From assembly GCA_001970855.1 (NCBI GenBank), contig LSSN01002798.1:1-23116 (forward strand): a stretch of 23,116 bases of DNA. Direction: 5' to 3'. Both the position numbers and the translations under genes were made by a program. Below are positions 1-9,177 of the stretch, piece after piece; the first letter of the stretch is position 1, and each line of letters opens with the position of its first letter. This stretch comes from Smittium culicis (taxonomy: Eukaryota > Kickxellomycota > Harpellomycetes > Harpellales > Legeriomycetaceae). Below the pieces are notes generated by a model. The model was not told where the DNA came from. It worked only from the letters and a program-made list of their open reading frames with translations, and ran no database searches.

Positions 1-342
1 AGGGTACCTTTTTTTGGAGTCGAATAACGGAGGTCCATTTTTTTGCTAGTAGGTTGTGGTGTCTATCGTTAGGATTAGGGGTAAAGTCGGAGTTATTAGA
101 TTCGGCTTGTAGGGCTTGGAAGCTTTGAGAGTAACCTTGGGAGGATAAAAAATCTAAAATGGCCTTTTCGCTACGATAAAAGCATAAAGATAAGGGAGGA
201 GGGATTAGGGTAAATTTAAAGTGAAGTTTGGTAATGTGAGGAATAATGGCAATGAATAGTAGGAAATGTTTTGGGAATAATATAGAAGGATTTACAGTTC
301 GGTCTTTTGCCTGTCGGTGAGGACAGGGCCAGGCAGAGACAT
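1..342 (-). CDS. PAC1: Pac1/LIS1 homologue, N-terminal part (runs off left edge)
   Basis: Two exons on the minus strand, 342..296 and 170..1, join in phase (two bases CT plus one base C) across a 125-nt GT..AG intron. The first 70 residues read through a LisH domain (about residues 9-42, with LTDRQKTELEKAILDFL followed by SSQGYSQSFQAL) and then the start of the coiled coil, NLLAKKWTSVIRLQKK, which is nearly identical to the same stretch of animal LIS1. LIS1/Pac1 is a WD40 protein that binds cytoplasmic dynein and supports its activation, nuclear migration and spindle positioning. LisH plus coiled coil form the dimerisation part. The rest of the coiled coil and the seven-bladed WD40 propeller expected for the family lie outside the window. 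The ATG at 342-340 is chosen because it sits just before the conserved LTxRQ..EL motif. At the edge, GTACCC at 7-2 could be a further donor (phase 0 after KK), so exon 2 may end at position 8. Confidence 0.9.
171..295 (-). other. PAC1 intron 1
   Basis: This 125-nt intron starts GTAAAT at 295 and ends TCGTAG at 171. A pyrimidine-rich tract precedes the acceptor, and a CTAAT at 208-204 is a fair branch-point candidate, about 34 nt from the acceptor. Removing it restores the conserved LisH reading frame, which is the main evidence. Confidence 0.85.
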
Positions 343-1192
343 TATTGCAGCAGGAAAGATGGGGGGAAGAGATTAATAGATGGAATGGCTGGGTTAGAGT
401 ATAAGTTTTTTGAAATAAATCTAAAAGGGTTAAAAAAAGGAGACAAGTATTTAGCAAGTTCAATAGCTTGGGTGAGCGGGTGAAGGGTCTTAATAGGCTA
501 AAAGCAGCAGCTAATAAACAAAAAGAGGGAAAGAAATAAGACAGGCTTGTTAGTTAGCGGCCAATTTCAGTCTCTAAGCTTAATCATGTCAAACTTCAAG
601 CCATAAGCACAATCTTTGCTGTGATTAGCTGAGCTGCTCAAAACACAACTCACACTAAATATAGCGAGGCAGCCAATTGGAGAGAGCTGAGATCTAGAAC
701 TTCACCCAATCCCCGTATACTATTGGCCAAATATAAACAAAAGAAAAGTCTAAGAGCCAAAGAGCAAACATAGGCGGCCAATAATTATAGAATTATCAGT
801 AGCTAATAGTAGATCCAGATTAACATAGACAGATAGTTTACGCCAATGACCACATATGGATTAAACTCGAGTAGGGTTAAGGCCAATAGAAGTACCATAT
901 TAAAATATAGGCGTCATTGAGCCAATAGCTGATGTTTATTCAAACTCAAAAAATTAACAGAAAGCAAAAAGCGAATATAAAAGAAATAAGAAAATGTACA
1001 GCACTACCATAATTAAAAAACAAAAAAAAGAATAAGCATCTAAAAGGTTGCCTCTAATATCCACGCCTTCTCCCGAATTATAGAGCAGTGCGCCAGCAGT
1101 AATGTATACATACAAGCAAACACACAAACATATACTCAGCAGTAGAGCTGAACAGCGTGTAGAGTGGATGAGGAGTGTTCATAAGAGCTGGT
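343..1192. other. Intergenic region: PAC1 upstream, NUP49 downstream
   Basis: No coding region could be supported in these 850 bases. Both flanking genes are on the minus strand, so the stretch must hold the NUP49 3' end and the PAC1 promoter. It is clearly less AT-rich than the DNA right of 5.5 kb. A TTTATT at 935-940 (AATAAA on the minus strand) could serve NUP49 polyadenylation. The part from 561 to 926 is packed with CCAAT boxes, listed separately. Confidence 0.7.
561..926. promoter_or_regulatory. CCAAT-box cluster upstream of PAC1
   Basis: Plus-strand CCAAT occurs at 561, 673, 706, 778, 843, 883 and 922, and ATTGG (CCAAT on the minus strand) at 676 and 722. The 673-680 copy is the palindrome CCAATTGG. 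That is nine copies in 366 bp where under one is expected for this base composition. Several share the flank GGCCAAT or AGCCAAT. CCAAT is the core site of the HAP/NF-Y complex in fungi. The cluster lies about 220-585 bp upstream of the PAC1 ATG. Function is inferred from motif and position only. Confidence 0.6.
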
Positions 1193-2926
1193 TTAGGCGT
1201 ATTTGGCTGCGAGTTTAGTGTAACTTGAGTTGAGGGTCGACAGTTCAGACGCTAGCCCAATCAGTGATTCCGTCTGGTTCTTGATCACCTCGTTCAGTCT
1301 CTTCAGCGAATCACTTCCACTGCCAGCATCTGGGCTCTCCATTGATTGGTAGATCGGAGTTATGAATCGGTTCAGCTGCTCCAATGAGTTCTGGATCTCG
1401 CTGAATTTGCGCTCGGCACCGGCCAACCATTTGCCAAAGTAGTCTGTAGTCAGCTGCGAATTAGAAAGAATGAACTGAATCCGTCGCGCCGCTTCCACAG
1501 GATCCAACTGTTGCTGCAGCTGTTGCTGCTGCATTTGTTGCTGCACTTGCTGCTGCTGCTGAACGGTCTGCCCTATACCTTGTCCGCCTTGTGCTTGCTG
1601 CTGGCCAGGTATCTGGCTCTGCGCCTGGCTCATAAACTTGTACCCAAGGCTACTGTTTGACGCCGCACTTTGGCGTTGCGCCATTTGCAGCGCTGTCAGA
1701 TTGCTCACCTCCCAATTAGCCTCGTCGATCGCCTGCGAAATTACTGTTATGGCTCTATCCGTGTCTCGGTAGCAATTGTTCAGCGTATCTTTGTCCATAT
1801 CCACCTTTTTACGCGTGTTCTCTAAAACTAGCTTCAAGCTAGCCAAGTTCTGCTCAAAGCTTAACGTCTGCCTCCTAATTCCCTCCAACTGTCTTTGTGT
1901 ATTCTCAGGCCTCAATATCAATGATATATCCATCTGTTTCTTTTTAAGTAATCTATAAACAATTATTAAAAAATCTTTAGTTTTGCCCCTCCAATACCCA
2001 CAATAAAATATTCTTGTCTTACTCTATACTTATTAGCGCCTTCCTCGTCTGCTCTGGCAGTTCTGAAAAATTTGTGTTCCTAGTAATTTGTAAACTACCT
2101 ATTTTTTTTTTATTAAACGAAGCATATTCATAACTAAAATGTTTTATCGTTTTGCTTAAAACTTTTAAATGAAAATATCCTCATATTAATTACCTTCAAC
2201 TTTAGCTCCCGCAGGTGCAACTCCTAAAGAAGAAGTAGTAGTTGCTGTGTTGCTATTGCCAAACAGTCCTCCTCCAGCAGTCGTTGTATTGCCGAATAGC
2301 CCTCCCCCTGTAGCTGTAGCTGTCGCAGTCGAAGCGTTAGAGTTACCAAACAATCCGCTTCCTGTAGTTGTAGTAGCTGCTGTATTCTTATTACCAAACA
2401 GTCCTCCTCCAGAAGTCGCTGTATTAGCGCTAGTATTTCCGAATAGGCCGCCCCCTGTAGTTGTCGCTGTATTAGCGCTAGAATTCCCAAATAATCCGCC
2501 CCCTGTAGTTGTCGCAGTCGAAGCGTTAGAATTTCCAAATAATCCGCCCCCTGTAGTTGTAGCAGCTGCTGTATTGTTATTACCAAACAGTCCTCCTGCA
2601 GCAGTTGCTGTATTAGCGGTGGTATTCCCAAATAGGCCTCCTCCTGCGGCTGTTGTTGTTGCTGTATTTCCGAATAATCCGCCACCTGTTGTTGCAGTAT
2701 TGGTATTAGTATTGGTATTGCCGAATAATCCTCCACCTGTTGTTGCTGTATTGGTATTAGTATTGCCGAATAATCCTCCACCTGTTGTTGCTGTATTGGT
2801 ATTATTATTTCCGAATAATCCGCCTCCTGTTGTTGTTGTTGTTGCTGGAAGACTGCCACCAAACGAGAAAGACGTTGGTGCACCTGCCTTCTGAGGCGTT
2901 GAATCTTGCTTCCCAAAACTAAACAT
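1193..2926 (-). CDS. NUP49: GLFG nucleoporin Nup49/Nup58 (three exons, 510 aa)
   Basis: Exons are 2926..2194, 2062..2023 and 1952..1193. Exon 1 encodes two FSFG motifs and 13 GLFG repeats (residues about 1-235), spaced by Asn/Thr/Ala-rich linkers with almost no charge. This is the phase-forming FG part that binds transport receptors in the pore channel. Exon 2 adds the conserved ELPEQTRKALISI motif, which corresponds to ELPSVLMDTL of human NUP58. Exon 3 encodes the coiled coil: a first segment at about 277-354, a Gln-rich insert (about 367-407), a second segment with the TTDYF motif at 426-430 (DYF also in NUP58) ending near 455, and a last helix to residue 510. This is the channel-subcomplex part that pairs with Nup57/54 and Nsp1/62. 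The stop TAA is at 1195-1193. Exon 1 alone would end six bases past the donor, and exon 3 has its own ATG (1933), so naive ORF calling splits this gene into two proteins. Confidence 0.88.
1953..2022 (-). other. NUP49 intron 2
   Basis: This 70-nt intron begins GTAAGA at 2022 and ends TTTATAG at 1953, with CTAAA at 1980-1976 as a possible branch site. Exon 2 leaves GA, exon 3 supplies A, making Glu258, and the frame continues LLKKKQMDISLI into the coiled coil. Without splicing, the middle frame hits a TAA directly at the donor. Confidence 0.85.
2063..2193 (-). other. NUP49 intron 1
   Basis: This 131-nt intron begins GTAATT at 2193 and ends ATTTTTCAG at 2063. Exon 1 leaves one base (G) and exon 2 supplies AA, giving Glu245 and then LPEQTRK. 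A second acceptor, AATAG at about 2096, is also in phase and would insert GSLQITRNTNFS. It follows a run of A rather than a pyrimidine tract, so it is less likely. Confidence 0.8.
2255..2827 (-). repeat. GLFG-coding tandem repeat
   Basis: Thirteen imperfect units of 33-54 nt, each encoding GGGLFGN or a close variant plus an Asn/Thr/Ala/Ser linker. Three neighbouring units near 2690-2820 are almost identical in DNA, which points to recent expansion or homogenisation. The repeat also keeps other reading frames free of stops, producing long but meaningless overlapping ORFs on both strands. Confidence 0.9.
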
Positions 2927-3795
2927 CTACTTTTGCTAAATAACCTCCTAAAATCGTTGTATAAATCGAATGTTTGTATTGCAAAACAACCAACTTTTCT
3001 GCCTAATAAAAAAATCAAATCTAAACTCCATAAATAATACTAATAAATTTGATTTTTTTCTTTTAAATTCTCTTTAAGTGAATGTGACCAATAATATCGT
3101 TTAATTCGCCAGTTTACTAGTTATCCGTAGCTATTGGCCAGTAATCTATAAATGAAGAGATTTTAATCAAATCGCATTTCCCTATAAACACATTCTATTC
3201 AACCTATTCGTCAGCTCACCCTATAATTAAAATATTTATCAATAATTGGTTACTCCAGACTAATATACACTAATTGGTTATTTCACTATTTTTCAGCTCT
3301 CTATTATACACATTTAAAGATACTATGCAATTATTGGCCAATTCAACAGTTCTGCTTACTATTGGAATGTTTATTTAGATTAAGTTTCTATAATATAATT
3401 CGAGGTTTTCACGAATAGATGATTGGAAGGGCATAAAAAACAAAATTAAATCAAGATTTAGAGATTCTGATCAACTATAGCCAACTAAATTAAGCAAGGT
3501 ATTTATCGTTGAATATTACTAGCTATCACATATTGTGATGTTTGATTAAGAGATTAAGATACTTGGCGAATGGGGAGGCAGGAAAGACTTGGGTTTTTGA
3601 TAACAGAAATAAATAAATTCGATGTTTATCTACACAGGATAAAAAAAGACTGACTGCTTTACTACTAGCATTTATTAGATGCTTTCTGTTTTGTAGTTTT
3701 TTTTATTTGTTTTAAAGTCTTACTGCTTATACTAAATACCATAATTAGCCTTTAGCTCCATCATTCAGTTTTCTAAAATCCTTTTTTAAAAAAAA
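2927..3795. other. Divergent intergenic region NUP49 / NDUFS2
   Basis: The 869 bp lie between the start codons of NUP49 (minus, 2926) and NDUFS2 (plus, 3796), so both promoters must be here. No coding region was supported. A T-rich and A-rich stretch immediately precedes the NDUFS2 ATG. The middle part carries a second CCAAT cluster. Confidence 0.75.
3088..3426. promoter_or_regulatory. CCAAT-box cluster in the divergent promoter
   Basis: CCAAT occurs at 3088 and 3338 and its complement ATTGG at 3133, 3245, 3273, 3333, 3361 and 3422. Positions 3333-3342 form the perfect palindrome ATTGGCCAAT. That is eight copies in about 340 bp. They lie about 160-500 bp from the NUP49 ATG and about 370-710 bp from the NDUFS2 ATG. 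HAP/NF-Y control of a respiratory-chain gene would fit known fungal biology. Use of these sites for either gene is inferred. Confidence 0.6.
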
Positions 3796-5472
3796 ATGTT
3801 TAGAGCTTCTGCTCTTGGTCGAAAACTCGCTGGAAGTTCTCTAGCCCCATCAAAAAGCTTCCTCAAACCTCTAACTTCTAACCACTTCAAATTCCCATCC
3901 AACTCCAATTCTGCCTTTGCTTTGCTCTCCTCAAAAAGATCCTATGCAACCAAACTCGATAACTTGGAATTGAACCAAACCAACGTCTATGCTCAACGTG
4001 CTACCCCCCTTAATAGTCTCCCCGATATCTATGCCGGAATCGAATCTGGTACTTATTATTTTCCTACCCCCTTCCTGCTTATATTTTCAAATATTCATTC
4101 CTTAGTTTCATTTCTCTCTCTTAACCACTTATCCTCAATCTTTATTTCTTTTAAAGATTTCTTATTCAATATCTGCTTTTAATCCCTATCTTCATATCCT
4201 CACTGACCTTTTATTTTTATAAATCTTCCCGTTTCCTTCTATCAATTTCCCGATATTTATTTTTTTATTTCTTCTATTTTAGAATCCCCAAAGAAGGATG
4301 TTCAAACTATCAAGCCTTTCACTCTCAACTTTGGTCCACAACATCCTGCTGCTCACGGTGTATTGCGTTTAATTATTGAGCTTGATGGTGAAATTATCAC
4401 ACATACCGACCCCCATGTAGGTCTTCTTCATCGTGGTACTGAAAAATTAATGGAATACAAAACATACCTCCAAGCTTTGCCCTACATGGACCGCTTAGAT
4501 TACTGCTCCATTATGACCAACGAAGAAGTTTACTCCCTCGCTGTTGAAAAGCTTCTTAACATCGACATCCCACTAAGAGCCAAGTACATTCGTGTTCTTT
4601 TCGCTGAAATAACCAGAATTCTCAACCACTTAATGTCCGTTGGCGCCCACGTTATGGATCTCGGTGGTTTCACCCCCTTCGTCTACTTCTGCGAAGAGCG
4701 TGAAAAATGTCTAGAATTTTATGAACGTGTTTCTGGCGCTCGTTTCCACGCCGCTTACGTTCGTCCCGGTGGTGTTGCTCTCGATATCCCCCGCGGTTTA
4801 ATGGAAGATATCTACCAATTCGCTAACCAATTCCCCGACCGCTTAAACGAAGTCGAAGAAATGGTCACTGCTAACAGAATTTGGATGAACAGAACTATCG
4901 GTGTCGGTAAGCTCACCATACAACAAGCCCTTGACTGGGGTTTCTCAGGCCCAATAATTAGAGGCTCTGGCCTAAAATGGGATATCCGCAAATCTCAGCC
5001 CTACGAAGTCTATGACCGCCTTGACTTTGATATTCCTGTCGGTACCCGTGGTGACTGCTACGACAGATACCTAGTCCGCTTCGAAGAAATGCGTCAATCT
5101 GTCCGTATCATCAAACAATGCCTCGACCAAATGCCCCCTGGCCCCATTAAAGTCGACGACTGGAAGATTGCCCCCCCTCCAAGAGCCGCCATGAAAACTC
5201 AAATGGAAGCCGTAATCCACCACTTTAAACTTTACTCCGAAGGTTACTCCGTCCCTCCTGGCGAAACCTACACTACCATCGAAGCCCCTAAAGGTGAAAT
5301 GGGTATCTACATGGTATCTGATGGTTCCTCCAAACCTTATAAATGCCATATCCGCGCCCCTGGTTTTTATCACCTCGGTGGCTTGCACGTCATGACCGAA
5401 GACAGTCTCATTGCCGATTTAGTTGCCATTGTCAGTACTGCTGATTTGGTTTTCGGTGAAGTCGATCGCTAA
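3796..5472 (+). CDS. NDUFS2: Mitochondrial complex I 49 kDa subunit (two exons, 480 aa)
   Basis: Exons 3796..4048 and 4283..5472 join in phase (G plus AA gives Glu85). The product is the 49 kDa subunit of NADH:ubiquinone oxidoreductase (nuo-49 in Neurospora, NUCM in Yarrowia), a peripheral-arm core subunit that helps form the quinone site next to the N2 cluster. The first 50 residues are Ser/Arg/Lys-rich with few acidic residues, typical of a matrix presequence. KRSY followed by ATK matches the R-x-Y processing motif, so cleavage after Tyr50 is likely. Family signatures are [13 protein letters not shown] (about 101-113), [20 protein letters not shown] (130-149), PYMDRLDY (151-158) and the C-terminal GEVDR. 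By spacing, His109 and Tyr158 match the quinone-site His/Tyr pair known from Yarrowia. Length is normal for the family and no core residue appears lost. Many codons end in C, unlike the zinc-finger gene, as expected of a highly expressed gene. Confidence 0.97.
4049..4282 (+). other. NDUFS2 intron
   Basis: This 234-nt intron starts GTACTT and ends CTATTTTAG. It is pyrimidine-rich over most of its length, and CTGAC at 4203-4207 is one possible branch site. Splicing joins GIES to ESPKKDVQ and restores the conserved frame. It lies between the presequence region and the conserved core of the protein. Confidence 0.93.
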
Positions 5473-6178
5473 ATTTACATTCTATATTATTAAACTTTAA
5501 AAAAAAAATAACAAACTTTATTTTACTAAATTCAGATTATCCTTTATCTCCTTTAAACATTTTCACCAATCCATCCCTACCTCCTCCTATTTTTCCATCG
5601 AAAATTTATTCACCTTTTTATGTCATTCTTTCTTCTTTTTTTGAAGTTATTTATTTCTAATTAGTGATTAAAATAAATATTCGATCAATGATTTCGCAGA
5701 GTGACTATACTTTCTACATAACAAAAATTTTGTAAAAAAGAAAAGATCCGAAGACATGTATCTGACACAGTAAAAACTAAAAAGCATGTAAATTAACGTG
5801 CCTAATTATTCCATAATTTCTGCAATAATAATAATAATAGTACTAATAAAATTAACTTTTATTAAATAACGCTTTTTAAATTGAATATAAAAAACAGCTG
5901 CTCTAAATAACCAAAATTCATAATTGCAAATTACTGTCATCATGTTATCAGGCGAATCCGTTTAACTAAATGACAATGACTAATTTTCATTGTTACCTTT
6001 CACTGATTTCGCTATTAGTGCATCAACGCCGAATTCGATGTATACTCCTGTTATCGTAAAAAATAATATCTGTGACTCTAAATAAAAACTCGATTTATCG
6101 GCTTGTATAAACTATTATTACGATTTTAAATATTTTTTAGGTCATGTTTGCAATTTGACCTAGTCAATCCAGAATCTA

Positions 6179-6303
<125 letters not shown>

Positions 6304-9144
6304 ACATGAACTGCACTTGATTTCCCGAATGATATTACGTTCGTGGATAATTCTAGATATATATATGCGGAAGATCTGAATCAGATGAAGTAAATTTCTG
6401 TTCTGAACTCACCATTCCGTAAGCTAAAGCGCTGTTATAAAACCACTAACCACTCTTTAAATTCTTTAATTTCATTTTGCATTCAATACTTGTTTGTCAA
6501 ATAACCTATTTGTGAAATTTGACGCCGTTTTTATTACTATCCGTAAATGCATAATGATAATTTCATTAATAAAATAAAATATAATAATTGCTCTGAAAGG
6601 TAAAATATAATTATAAAAAAAGAATATAAAGGCCGTTTTATTCCCAACTTTTAAAAGATATAGAAATTTTATCAAAGCTCGCCTGGATATCGATTTTATT
6701 ATTTGTTACTAAATAATTTTCCGCTTATGTGCTTAATTTTTTGGCCATAATAATTACTGTACAACATTCAATAAATATAGTAGCCCACTTTAGTATCTAA
6801 ATAAAAAAATACAAAAATACAAAACAATTTACTTTACTATACAATTTTAGATAAAATGAACACAAATATAACACACGTTATTATTATAAAATAAAATATT
6901 ACGTTGAAAACAGCCAAATTCAAATTCAGAATATTATACTTATAACTCTGGACAATCGTTGTCGAAAATACTATTTCAGATCCCAACAAAGAACACATCA
7001 GAGATTGTTTACTCTTGAATATATTTATATATTCAAATATTAAAAATATTCTAAATAACTAACATTATAATAGTTTCTCAGTTTATAAAAACTGAAAATA
7101 TTTATTTATGCTCAATAGTGTCCCCTTAAAAATATATAACGATAATTTGGTGTGTTGAAGGCTATATAATCACTATTCACATTTCGCCAATCAGCTTTTT
7201 CACCATATGAGCTCTATAAGCTTAAATAGCTAAGAATAATTATATATTCTCAATTCAAGAGGTGTTATCTAACCAATATTATTTATGCTGTGAAATTTTC
7301 AAGCCTATTTAATCTCACTTTATTTAATACGCCGAGTGCTTACATACATTCGGACATATATCCAAAGTTAAAGTTTAACTATCACTGATGGATCTAGGCT
7401 TTATTTACCCACCGTACTCTAAATTTCACAATAAAAATCACTGATGATTTTTTTTTCTAATAATAAAATTTTGATGTATATACCGAATTCTATGAATATT
7501 AAATTTAAAATTTTATTAACGGATATAGTTTTTTTAATTATTAAATAGCGATCAGCTTACAGTTTACAAATATTTCACGAGTTTCTTATCGAAAACTAGT
7601 AAACATTTTCATCTGGACCAAATTTGAATTAAAAAGATTTATATGGATCCAATTTATTCATTCTATTTTGATAATAGAGTTGATTTGTAGATCAAGGAGT
7701 CAAGCTTTGATAGCTTTAAACCGACCATTCTTGGAATATCACGATCTAGTCTAAGCAAACGTAGCAATAAATATCAATAATTCTATCACACATATTAATT
7801 ATACTAATTTAATTATTTTGGTCGCATTTTTTCAATCATTGTCTTCGTAATTGATCACTTATACATATGCTAGTTCGCTTCTAGAATTTTTTTTTGATTT
7901 TAGTTTTCAATTAACCTTTTATTTTTAGTTCATTTTTGTCTAAAAATAATCTATTAATATATAAAACGTCAAATATCGAGCTAAAAATCTATTATTTTAA
8001 TGAATATAGCGAACAAGAAACTAGTTTGAAAATAGTGTTTTTTAACTTCTAGAGTACATTATACTTGAAATATTTAATTAAAAACCTAATACTGCTAAAT
8101 GAAATAAAATTGTTTGTAAAAATAATAATGGCATTTATTAGTATATGAGATTAGATATTAATATAGTTAAGAAATGCGTTATTTTCGATAGTTTCAGAAT
8201 ATAAAATATAATTATAACAGCAATGATTCCTATACTTTGTTATGAGGCTTGAGCCTAATATATATTGCTCTAAAAATAAGTTTAAATTGAAAGTATTGTC
8301 AAGAAATGGATTTTTTCACATGATTTCGAAGTTTCTTTCTAAGAGAAATAAAATTTCATATTTTATTATAATGCGTATATGAGATTTTGATCCAAGTAAG
8401 TGTTTTGTTATGTATACAGTTAATTATTCATAAATATTAACATATAATTAGTATAGGCTAAATAGAATTGATATTTAAACTTTTCTAGTGTTTATATTAT
8501 CGAGAATTAGACAATAACTTTAATTGCTACTTAACGATAGCTTCATCCATAATCTCGCATATAAACTCTACAATATAAAAAAAGAATTGTTTTTTGATAT
8601 CTCAATTCTTTTAGATCCTAGTACAATTATTTTTTAGTGGTAATATTTTATTTTAATCTCATCAAAAAATTTCAAAGTATGATAATTTTTTTAACTTTAT
8701 TTACTGCAACTGGATAATTGCTCTTTGAAAATGAAAAGTATAAATTCCACTGGCTTTGACGCTGAAAATTAAATTTATAATTTAATTTTATTAAATAAAT
8801 TATATTTTTTTACTAGAAATTTTAATTCAAATAGAACTTTCAGTATCTTGAAATTTCTTCGTTCAACTGTATTTACTTCAAACTAGTCAAAATTTGTATG
8901 AATTCTATATTAATTAAAGTTTCGTCAAAATAAACATTTAGATATTATTAGAGGCTAGAAATATATTTTTAAATGCAAATTACTCTTTCATAAAAAATCA
9001 AACATCACAATATATACTTTCGTGTGATTTGAAAAAATATGATCTTCAAATACAAAATAGTAACTCAAAAATCAAAATCTTTATTTTATATCTAGGAAAT
9101 TTTTTATTAGAATAGTTCAAATGATCCTTAACAAAAAAAAATAT

Positions 9145-9177
9145 ATATATATATACCCATACTGGGTATATATATAT
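9145..9177. repeat. Perfect inverted repeat, 15-bp arms, 3-nt loop
   Basis: Alternating AT followed by ACCCA, the loop TAC, and then TGGGT followed by the complementary alternating AT. Arms are 9145-9159 and 9163-9177. The GC core (CCCA/TGGG) makes this more than an AT dinucleotide run. It could be a cruciform-prone site or a transcript hairpin. There is no gene next to it. Confidence 0.85.

Noticed and set aside
61..215. Telomere-like TTAGG/TTAGGG words near the left edge
   Set aside because: Only a few isolated copies, lying inside the PAC1 second exon and its intron. They are not tandem.
2224..3018. Long ORFs in other frames and on the opposite strand over the FG-repeat region
   Set aside because: They arise because the GLFG repeat is stop-free in several frames. 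Their products are Gln/Leu- or Pro/Val-rich translations of the repeat, while the GLFG frame matches a known family.
5071..5388. Minus-strand ORF of 105 codons within NDUFS2
   Set aside because: It is antisense to the strongly conserved 49 kDa subunit and has no family features.
6472..6675. 67-codon minus-strand ORF
   Set aside because: The product is Phe/Ile/Tyr-rich, as expected of random AT-rich DNA, with no domain or gene context.
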